Source: Dactylorhiza incarnata
Lineage: Eukaryota; Streptophyta; Magnoliopsida; Asparagales; Orchidaceae
Reading direction: 5' to 3'
NCBI GenBank assembly: GCA_033032865.1
Contig: JAWHQI010000051.1
Span: 11,550,001 to 11,614,000, forward strand
Length of the DNA stretch: 64,000 nt
Below the pieces are notes generated by a model that saw only the letters and a program-made list of their open reading frames with translations, had not been told where the DNA came from and ran no database searches. Numbering within the stretch: position 1 is the first letter of the stretch; the number at the start of each line of letters is the position of its first letter. Positions 56,030 through 64,000 of the stretch are shown piece by piece. Both the position numbers and the translations under genes were made by a program.

Positions 56030-56455
56030 TGACGTAGTGTCGAGTTCACTTCCTCTCTTATCGACGCACCTTCGAGTTCCTGTAGGAACAGCTTCAAATT
56101 CATTCTTGCTCATACTGAACTCTGCTATTCGACGTTACGTCGATACCCAATCGACGTAACCGTCAAGTTGAAGATATGATTCAGAGCTTCATTTTCTGTG
56201 TTGAGATGAAGTCGACGTTGCGTCGACTTTAGATTACTTCGACAGATACTTCCTTCTGCACTGAGTTGAAGTAGAAGCTGCGTCGATTTCCTCAAGTGCT
56301 CTGACAGAACCATGGTCTCTGTGTCGATATCTATTCGATGTACCGTTGACTTGGGATACTTCGACAGATGGGTGACCTACTTGGACTTCTAGTCAGAGTA
56401 GCGTTGACGATAATTCGATGTTGCGTCGATTTATATTCGACGCAAATATTGACTT
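56030..56455 (-). promoter_or_regulatory. E8 LTR palindrome cluster (TCGACGTTGCGTCGA type)
   Basis: About a dozen copies or halves of TCGACG(T/C) and GCGTCGA, some combined into near-perfect 15-bp palindromes around TTG or TAA. The other LTR has the cluster at 63285-63705. Confidence 0.8.
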
Positions 56456-56626
56456 TGCCCATATTGTGCTTCTCTTGATCTGGTCTTGGAACCCTAGGTT
56501 GAGTGTGACATCCTAAGACATCTAATGACCAGATTACCCTCACTATACAATGGGTAATTCAATCCTAATAAATAAAATCACTTTTAGGTAATTTGTTAAG
56601 TTAAATCAAAGGGGTTTTTCCCAACA

Positions 56627-56906
56627 ATCTCCCCCTATTTACCTTAACAAATTTTACAAATTGAATAAAGTGATTTTACTTATTTCTTTGCATAAATACA
56701 CATAAATGCATACAAGACATCCTGGACATAAAAATGAAATACATACAAGACAACATTAGTATATATAGAAAATAACATATTGTTTTTCACAGATCATTCT
56801 AATGTCAAGTAATATGTAGATATCCAGAGCTGTTTTTCAGGAGAAATATTTTCTTACATAGTGCCTCATTGCTCCTTCTCAGGGGTTTTCTTTTTCTTGA
56901 AAATAC
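56627..56906 (-). other. E8 3' untranslated region with polypurine tract
   Basis: A polypurine tract (AAATAGGGGGAGAT on the minus strand) lies directly at the LTR edge, followed by AT-rich DNA without a gene. 56627-56740 recurs at 63887-64000. Confidence 0.85.
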
Positions 56907-58681
56907 TTATGAGGAGACTTTCCTTGAGGCAATATTCAAAGGCTCATCATTTTCTTTAGTAGTGTCTTTGGGAAGCTCCCCCTGACTTTATGCATTTATT
57001 TTAGCTTCCTGGGCAGCTTCCTCAGCTATCTGTGCTATTTCATCCAGTGGATTTTTATCCTGAGCTACAGCTGTGCTTGTAGCTGCCATTTCCGCATATA
57101 GATCCCTTTGAACATCTGCCATATCTTTGTTAGTTATCTCCCCCTGAATAGATAGGAGGTCACCTTGATCTTCTGCTTCTTTTTCTACTTCATTCAGCTT
57201 CTCTGTAAGCTCCCCCTGATCTGCTGGAAGCTCCCCCTGGTCTTCTTGATTGGATTGCTCAGGATTTAACTTTTCTGGGAGCTCCCCCTGAATCCGTGCA
57301 TCCAGAAATGTGGTAATTTTGTAAGGAGCGGGCTAATTATCAGCATTCCTTTTACCCTGTTCACTCATATCAAGAACAGGTCTTTCTTCCTCTGAGATGT
57401 TCTCCCCCTTCTTGACCTTGCTGGCCAGTGAGGTTATGAATTCCTTTGTGACCATGGAGGAAGTTATAAAATCCTTTAGACTCTGGAGAGTTCTTTTAAA
57501 ATTTAATAGCTCAGCCTCCATTTGAGAGTGTTTTTTGTCAAATCTTCTTCCCTGAGCCCCCACCTGATCTGCAAATGTGGAGGAGGCAATGGCCACAGCT
57601 TTGGAAATGATCTGCTCAAGATCAATTGTGGGTGGATGAGATGTAGAAGGAGTTGGTGATGTAGGTAGCTTTTCTTGGATAGGGGTGAGAGAATGGTATA
57701 CATCAGGTGAGAAATGAATTGATGGTGGTGTAGGTGGAGCAAGATGATGATCTGGAATGAGGGTGAATGGTAGTTGATAGGTTAGTTGAGGAGATGGCTC
57801 AGGTGCTGAAGTGGATGAGAACTATTGTTGTTGTAGGTGTTGTTGTGCTGGAGTGTCTTTCTTATGGATATCTGGAACAGTGTCCAGTTGAGGTGGAGAG
57901 CAGGAGGGATAGCATCCCTTGGAGGGTCTAGTATATTCCTTTCATGCTCTTGAAAGGAGGAGATGGAGGAGGTGAAGCTGGTCCGTGACCAGGCTTTAAA
58001 ATTTGCCTGGTCCACTTAGAGAATATTCCAATATTTATTCTCTTCCCGGGTGGAATTGGCACACCCTTTGACTTACACACACTGGGATAGTGGTGAAGAA
58101 GTATCTGACTCATGATTCTCATGAATGTATTTTACTTATAAGCATACTTATGACCAAACATTCTTAGGAGGCATTCCACCCAATTAATCCTCTTCTTTAG
58201 AACTAGAGCACCCATTATCTGAAGTTGTTGCTTTGGAACAGCATCACGTGCTGATATTTTACAGAGCAGAACTTTCCCTACAATATAAGCAAGGAATATG
58301 TATTCCTCCCCAAGGTCAATCTTCTTCAGATTGATGAGTTTGTCCTTTTTGAAGCATAATCTCTAGGGCCCTCTTGGTCTCGTCCCCTGATAACTCTTCT
58401 GACACATTTCCTGGAAGAAAATCATAGGTTTGGTTCAATATGTCCTCTGTTATCTAAACATCTATGTCAGAGATTTTTCCTTTAAGAGAGCCATCTTATC
58501 CTATCTGAGAATTATCTTTGAACTTTGTCAGCTTGACATCCAGTATCTTGCATCTGGTTGAGATAAGCTTGATTAGTCCGACCTCCGGAAACAAGCCCAG
58601 GAAGGCTTTGAAGCTTTCTGCCGCAACATTGAACGAGTCGATGTCCACATCAAATCCAGAGTTAACTTTTGGAGGCGTCAT
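56907..58681 (-). pseudogene. E8 accessory ORF2, broken
   Basis: The reading frame runs in the same direction as gag and directly before the 3' LTR. The start is the ATG at 58681-58679 (MTPPKVNSGFDVDIDSF), shortly after a pyrimidine-rich TTTGCAG. Its N-terminal two thirds (ESFKAFLGLFPEVGLIKLIS, EEYIFLAYIVGKVLLCKI, KKRINWVECLLRMFGHKYAY, TFMRIMSQILLHHY) recall the E1 antisense protein in pattern; I suspect the same superfamily but could not align them properly. The C-terminal part is acidic and helical (MEAELLNFKRTLQSLKDFI), with repeated QGEL/QGEI motifs, each encoded by a CAGGGGGAG-type tract. There are at least five stops and frameshifts between 58490 and 57330. Confidence 0.6.
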
Positions 58682-58781
58682 TGGCTGAGATTGGATGTAC
58701 CTGCAAAGGCAGAGAAAATGAGAGAGAGAACAAGGGAAAGCTAGAGAACAAGAGAGCAAGTGAGCCAAAGGAAGATAATTC

Positions 58782-59347
58782 GAAGGCGTAAATGTTTTGA
58801 CGCAGTAATTGTTTAAAAGAAGATGAATCGCCCCTACTTAAGGTATAAGTCGACGCATCATCGATAATACTTATTATTTGGCGTGCAAAGCTGTGTTGAG
58901 ATTGCTTCTAGAAGCACTTCTGCGGGCACTGATATATCGACATTGCGTCGACTAGTACTCGACGTAGCTTTGAGACTATTCAGAGACCCTAAGTCGACGT
59001 AGTCCTGTCGACGTTACGTCAACTTCCAATCGACGTAACTTCAAATTTAATCAGCAATTAATAAGTCATTATATGAATTGATATGAACTTGACGCTGCAT
59101 CGAATTATATTCAAATTGTCTATTCTGAGTGCTTCTTGATGCTGGCGTCGAGTAGAAGTCGATGGTACATCGTCTTCTATTCAACGCACCTCTTCATAAA
59201 TAGATCTGTTTCTTTAGAAGATTCTTGTTGTTTTTCTCAGCAATTTTTATTTATTGAAAATAGATCATAATATAGTGTAGTAAATATTAAGGAGGATTCA
59301 AGGTAGAAATTACTCCCTTGAATAAGTCTTTTTTCCTTAATCAAAAT
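58782..59347 (-). promoter_or_regulatory. Region between E8 gag and ORF2 with LTR-type palindromes
   Basis: Clustered TCGACGT, TCGACGTTACGTCAA and similar motifs at about 58797-59190 are the same kind as in the E8 LTR. On the minus strand the cluster ends with GTCGACTTATACCTTAAG and TAGGGG (58852-58832), a possible TATA region, about 150 bases before the ORF2 start. No coding sequence is supported. Confidence 0.55.
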
Positions 59348-62071
59348 CTACATCTTTCTTCCCACTCCATTTTCTCCTGAGTGGGACCCTACCTCATCCT
59401 GCACAAGTAATTCAAATATTAAAAGGAACCCAGGTTCCCTTGGGCCCTTTGCTTTTACCATTGTAGGGTTCAATGAAAGAGTATAAGGGTCTTTCATACC
59501 CTTTGGGATGATGAAGAATGGATTTGCCAAACCTCTTTTATCTTGATACTTGAAGTGAGTATAAAATGAATCAAAATATAACAAATCAGCAGAATGTTTG
59601 ATTATCTTAGGTTTTGTTCTTGTCTGTTGGTTATTGTTATTTAACTTATCTAAATGATTCTTGCCTAGGGGTTTTTCACTTTTATTTTGGTTTGTCTTTT
59701 TAGGTTTGTCTATCCTATCTGGATGTGTTGAAACCAATAAATGGTCTCGGTGGAGTTCGGGGCCCCCAACGGGTTGGGGGGCGACTGGCACTTACTGATC
59801 TCGTGAGAGAACAGATCGGAGCCTCAGAATTGGACACTGATCCTTAGGCTCAGCTAGGAGGACCCACCACACGCCCGGAAGATCTTTAGAGTGCTTCCCC
59901 TCCTAAGCCAAAAGCTGAAGCCCGGGCACCTTGGAGAGCTCAAGGAAGGCCTGAGGAGAGAGAAGCTCCAAAAGGAAGAAGTCCACTCCAAAGGTTCCCT
60001 TTGGATCCTATTTATAGATTTTCTGATCTGGCCTGCAAAGAGCAGGATCCCGCCTCTCAATTTTACTATACGCACCCCAAATTTGGTCTGCTGATAGCCA
60101 ATCTCCGTTGTTCGGAGGGGCTATTGGCAGGCCACGAGGGTAAAAGGATAATTTCTCTCATGGGCCTAGGGGCAAAGGGTCTGCAAGGACAGCACTCGCG
60201 AGAGCTCTCGCTGGTCTCCTCACGTACCTCGCTCGTCGGTCGGCGAGTCCCCCTTTTGGAGGGTACATGTCGGGGCCCGACCTCGCAAACCTGCCGGGGT
60301 CCGACCTCTCAAACCTCCATGTTGCAGAGAATAAGTCACCTCGCGAATGCCCGGCGAGTACTCATCTCGCCCTCCCACCGGCATGCCGTCGGCGAACACC
60401 CGTCTCGCCTACCCCTTTTTGAGGGAACCTTGACCGTTTGGTCTTTTCCCGTCCATATCTCGTCCTGGCGAATATCGGGGTTGTACAGGATGATTGTTAT
60501 CTCTACCCTTGGGTGATACACTCCTCTCACTTGGTTGATATTCCCTAGGTCTAACAAATGACACTGAATTTTTCTAGGCAGGTTTCTTAGATGTTTCTGT
60601 GCTAGTGGAGGGCTCTGCTCCTAATCCTAGGTGATTAAATCTCATAGAGAGATTTTCTGTGATATCCTTGAGCTTCTGACTCCTCCCATTGAGTGAGTCC
60701 TCAAAGGCCTTTGCCTTTTCTAGCTCTTCTTTTAGTTTTGTATTTTCCTCTCTAAGCTTAATCAATTCTAACTCTTTATTATTAAGTTCATTAGTTTGAT
60801 TTTGATTTATTAGGAGTGTTCCATCTTTCTTAAGATTCTCTAATTCAGTTTTAGCTGTGTTTAACTCTTTTTCTACCCTAAGTTGTTCAATGCTAAAATC
60901 TTTAAAGCATGATTTAAAATCTTCTGAAGTAAAATCAAATTCATCAAAGACATACCTGATCAACTTCACCATCTGATGCCATCCTAAGAGCCATCATACA
61001 GGCTTCTACTGCTTCTTCATCATCACTTTCAGATGATGAGGACTCTAACTCTACTTCAGAATCACTCCATGTTTCTGCAATAAAGCCTTTGGCTTCCTTC
61101 TTGTCCTTTCCTCTGAAGGACTTCTTCTTCTCCTCTTCTTTAATGTTGCTTCTTTCCCTCTGATCTTGTGGGCATTCAGGAGCAATGTGCCCTGGTTTGC
61201 TGCAGGTATAGCAAATAATCTCCTTCTTTGGAGTTTTATTATACATGGGCCTTTAGTTCCTTTCTTTTCTCCTTGAGTCCTCAGTCTTGACCCACTTCTT
61301 GAATCTTCTTTCTAGCAGACTGAACATCTCATCTTCTGTAGTAGAGGGCTCTCCTTCAATAGCCTTAAGGGCAAGGGACCTTTGGACAGGAGCTGGAGAG
61401 GTCTCCCTTTCTTAAGCCTCAACCCTATTCTTCAGAAGCATCTCATATGACATAAGTTTTCCTCTCAAAGCTTCAGTTGAGATCTCCGTGTGGCATCTGG
61501 ATTCTCTGATTGCCCAGATCCTTGAATCCCATGAGCTATGGAAGCACATGAGAATCTTATCATTAATTTCAGTCAAGGATATTTCCTTGTCTAAGCCTCT
61601 GAGCTCATTAATGATAAGGCTGAATCTGTCATACATATTGGCAATAGATTCTTCACCTTTCTTTTGAAAGTTCTCATACTGGGACATGAGAAGAGACTTT
61701 TTGTCCTTTCTTTCATCAGCACTTCCTTCCACCATGGTGGTGAGTGACTCGCAGATTTCCTTTGCTAATTGGCACTCAGCAACTTTATGGAAAATGTCAT
61801 CTGACATTATTGACACCAGAATATTCATGGCATTGGCATCACATGCCTTGACCTTCTTCTAAGCCTCTGTGCATTCCTTTCTTGGGACAGCCTCAGTTGT
61901 TGAGGTTTCTCCTTTCTTTTGTCTGACTGGATCAGGAGGACCTGTGAGAAGAACATTATAGATGTCTTCATCAATTTAATTCGTGTAACGCCTTATCCTG
62001 GCCTTCAAGAGTGTGAACTTATTCAAGTTACACACTGGGGGTCTTATGGAAGCATAATCCTTAGTAATCAT
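59348..62071 (-). pseudogene. gag: E8 gag, broken by stops, a frameshift and a solo LTR
   Basis: Starts at the ATG 62071-62069 (MITKDYASIRPPVCNLNKF). The capsid-type domain contains CESLTTMVEGSADERKDKK and YDRFSLIINELRGLDKEI. The knuckle is CYTCSKPGHIAPEC at about 61212-61171, followed by an acidic segment. A coiled coil (ELNTAKTELENLKKDG, LKEELEKAKAFEDSLNG) lies at about 60900-60650. Stops lie near 61976, 61860 and 61412, and a frameshift near 60960. The solo LTR E9 (59726-60487) splits the C-terminal part; removing it with one GGATG keeps the frame (RDNNHPDRIDKPKK). The frame ends at 59348. The architecture matches Sirevirus Gag. Confidence 0.85.
59726..60487 (-). mobile_element. E9: solo LTR inside E8 gag (762 bp)
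   Basis: TGTTGAAACC...GTTGTACA on the + strand, flanked by target duplication GGATG (59721-59725 and 60488-60492). A TATA box TATAAATAGG reads on the minus strand (60016-60009), so the LTR probably points leftwards. It is much more GC-rich than its surroundings. A cluster of CpG palindromes (for example GTCGGGGCCCGAC and CTCGCGAATGCCCGGCGAG) lies upstream of the TATA at about 60185-60420. A solo LTR results from recombination between the two LTRs of a full element; the family is not identified. Confidence 0.85.
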
Positions 62072-62158
62072 TTTTCTTTATAAAATATGTTTATAGAAAA
62101 GAAATAAGAGTAGGAGGCCTTTTTGATCAAGGTGTTAACCTCTTAATGATCAACCTCC

Positions 62159-62169
62159 CTCTGATACCA
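62159..62169 (-). other. E8 primer-binding site (initiator tRNA-Met)
   Basis: The minus strand reads TGGTATCAGAG two bases after the LTR end (positions 62170-62171 intervene), identical to E2. Such copia sites match initiator tRNA-Met. Confidence 0.88.
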
Positions 62170-62171
62170 AT

Positions 62172-63886
62172 TGAAAGTGCACAGTGTGCCTCTGAGAATC
62201 CTATAGAGGGAGGTGAATAGAGATTTAAAAATTATTCCTATTCTAACTGTGAGAACTATAAAATAATCTAAGGAGTTATGCTCAACCAAGATCTCAGATA
62301 GAATAAATTAGTGCTGGAATATAAAGCAGAAAACAATAATGTAAACTAGCTAGGAGGGACAGCACAGAAATTTATCAATCCAGAAGACACAGATTTTTAT
62401 AGAGGTTCCCCAAAATGTGGGTACTCCCCTCTTCTACCACCTAGTAGGGATGCACCACTGTGCCTGAGTAGTTTGGTAAGGAGACTCATAGAACCACTGA
62501 TCATTTGACAAGGAGATCATGAACCACCAGATCTTTTGATAAGGAGATCTTGAACCACCAGATCATTTGATAAGGAGATCTTGAACCACTGAAGCCTTTG
62601 AAGAGGGATTAACAAAACTCTTTTACATAAGGGAAGGAGAAAGAGGAAGAAGAAAGTTGTAGGAATTCTGTTTTTAGAATTCTTATGATGGTTGTATGAA
62701 GAACAGCTTCTTGTATCTATTCATAGGATCTACTCTTGATGAACTTCTGCTTATGATGGTGATGATTTGCAGAAGCTATGATTGTCAGATCCTTCTATCT
62801 ACTTTCTGATTGAACTCTGGCTGCTATATGATTGTGTTGTTGAGCAGCCTTGTTCTGTTCTCTTCTTATAGAGAAGAAGAGCAGCATATATTCCTTCTTT
62901 GTATTTTTCTTCTATTAGGGTCCCTGTGAGAGAGAGGAAGAAGAAGGAGACCCAATAGAATAGTATGGCCGATTGTGATGAGTGCCTACATTTTCTCTTT
63001 CTACTGTTGCCTTTTAATGTCCCACAATTGAGTTTGAATTTGATTCCCTTTTAGGTAAGTCCTGAAGGGTATATTTGTCTAGGCAATAAATCCTTCCTTC
63101 CTTCTTTTATTCCCGACCCGTCCACCAACATTTAGGCTTGTTTCCAAGAAATCTTTTCTCTGACGTCAGTTAATTCTTTATTCCATTTAAGGTAATTAAC
63201 GAGCCGTTGGGGAACGGTCTTGAGAGAGGTGGTCCATGAGAGAGGGTCAAAAAGGATAGCTGAAAAGGTTTCCCTTTTCAGACTGTATTCGATGTAGCGT
63301 CGAGTTCACTTCCTCTATTATCGACGCACCTTTGAGTTCCTGTAGGAGCAACTTCGAATTCATTCTTGCTCTGACTGAACTCTGCTAGTCGATGTTGCGT
63401 CGATACCCAATCGACGTAACTGTCAAGTTGAAGATATAATTCTGAGCTTTATTTTCTGCGTCGAGATGAAGTCGATGTTGTGTCGACTTTAGATTACTTC
63501 GATAGATACTTCCTTCTGCGCCGAGTTGAAGTAGAAGCTGCGTCGATTTCCTCAAGTGCTCTGACAGAACCATAGTCTCTGCGTCAATATCTATTCGATG
63601 TACCATCGACTTGGGATACTTCTACAGATGGGTGACCTACTTGGACTTCTTGTCAGAGTAGTGTCGATAATAATTCGATGTTGCGTCGATTTATATTCGA
63701 CGCAAATATTGACTTTGCCCATATTGTGCTTCTCTTGATCTGGTATTGGCACTCTAGGTTGAGTGTGACATCCTAAGACATCTAATGGCCAGATTACCCT
63801 CACTATACAATGGGTAATTCAATCCTAAGAAATAAAATCACTTTTAGGTAATTTGTTAAGTTAAATCAAAGGGGTTTTTCCCAACT
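62172..63886 (-). repeat. E8 right LTR, shared by two tandem copies (1715 bp)
   Basis: It is collinear with the left LTR and slightly diverged. It contains the palindrome cluster (63705-63285), the 31-bp repeat (about 62490-62595) and the CTATAAAAA box (62401-62394). Its right end reads CCCAACT instead of CCCAACA, so the terminal dinucleotide is mutated. Confidence 0.92.
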
Positions 63887-64000
63887 ATCTCCCTTATTTA
63901 CCTTAACAAATTTTACAAATTGAATAAAGTGATTTTATTTATTTCTTTGCATAAATACACATAAATGCATACAAGACATCCTGGACATAAAAATGTAATA
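63887..64000 (-). other. Internal sequence of a second E8 copy
   Basis: These 114 bases match 56627-56740 almost base for base, beginning with the polypurine tract region (ATCTCCCTTATTTACC). They show that an internal region, not foreign flanking DNA, continues beyond the right LTR. Confidence 0.9.

Larger units (their letters stand above)
54914..56626 (-). repeat. E8 left LTR (3' LTR in element orientation, 1713 bp)
   Basis: On the minus strand TGTTGGGAAAAACC...GCACTTTCA. It contains a TCGACGTTGCGTCGA-type palindrome cluster (56455-56030), a 31-bp tandem repeat (AGATCTTTTGATAAGGAG units, about 55233-55340) and the box GGGGAACCTCTATAAAA near 55156-55140, as in E2. A polypurine tract AAATAGGGGGAGAT precedes it. 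Confidence 0.92.
54914..64000 (-). mobile_element. E8: pol-less Sirevirus, reverse orientation, in tandem
   Basis: On the minus strand: 5' LTR (63886 to 62172), Met primer site, gag, accessory ORF2, polypurine tract, 3' LTR (56626 to 54914). Gag resembles E2 gag. No protease, integrase, RT or RNase H lies between gag and ORF2, so the element depends on others. Beyond the right LTR the sequence 63887-64000 is nearly identical to the internal sequence 56627-56740 that follows the left LTR. The right LTR therefore is also the 3' LTR of another copy, and two copies share it. The left boundary interrupts E3 RNase H after GAGTATATC. Confidence 0.9.

Noticed and set aside
1..64000. Host protein-coding gene or ncRNA gene
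   Set aside because: Every stretch could be assigned to LTR, leader, coding or 3' region of a retrotransposon. No exon pattern or recognisable host protein was seen.

Overview
This window is nuclear DNA of a flowering plant and consists entirely of nested LTR retrotransposons. I find no host gene, tRNA, rRNA or CRISPR array. The families are plant-specific (Sirevirus Ty1/copia, Athila-type and chromovirus Ty3 elements), and the density and depth of nesting suggest pericentromeric heterochromatin. I cannot name the species.

Nearly everything sits inside one old Ty1/copia element (E3, + strand), whose body is visible only as three pieces: 12201-14776, 26996-27140 and 54040-54913. Left to right: E1 (1-8260), a young Sirevirus with a gag tail, an uninterrupted pol, an antisense gene and a complete 3' LTR, inserted into E2. 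E2 (8261-12200, minus strand) is the gag half and 5' LTR of an older Sirevirus-like element that landed near the start of E3 gag. E4 (14777-26995, +) is a complete but decayed Athila-type element with target duplication ATGGT. E5 (27141-54039, +) is a Tekay-like chromovirus with LTRs of about 4.9 kb and target duplication GAGGA. It has itself been hit twice by one non-autonomous family: E6 (30112-36237, duplication ATAGA) in its 5' LTR and E7 (42725-48735, duplication GCTAC) in its pol. E8 (54914 to the window end, minus) is a pol-less Sirevirus in a tandem LTR-internal-LTR-internal arrangement, with a solo LTR (E9, 59726-60487, duplication GGATG) inside its gag.

At four insertions (E4, E5, E7, E9) removing the insert and one copy of the duplication restores an open reading frame. 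At E6 it restores the sequence of the sister LTR. This confirms the boundaries.

Main points for a second look. (1) Seven distinct LTR families, from both superfamilies, each carry a cluster of CpG-containing palindromes upstream of the LTR TATA box, with family-specific sequence. This is known from Sireviruses; here it extends to Athila-type, Tekay-type and non-autonomous Ty3 elements. (2) In E1 the same palindrome pair sits 5-6 nt upstream of two TATA boxes: that of the LTR and that of an antisense gene with its own candidate intron. E8 shows a parallel arrangement with a different motif upstream of its accessory ORF. (3) E6 and E7 encode no polymerase but share an ORF with two CCHC knuckles and an acidic tail. 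Their termini, primer-binding site and polypurine tracts resemble those of the Athila-type E4. (4) A 94-nt GT-AG segment separates gag from protease in E5, and its removal restores the frame.
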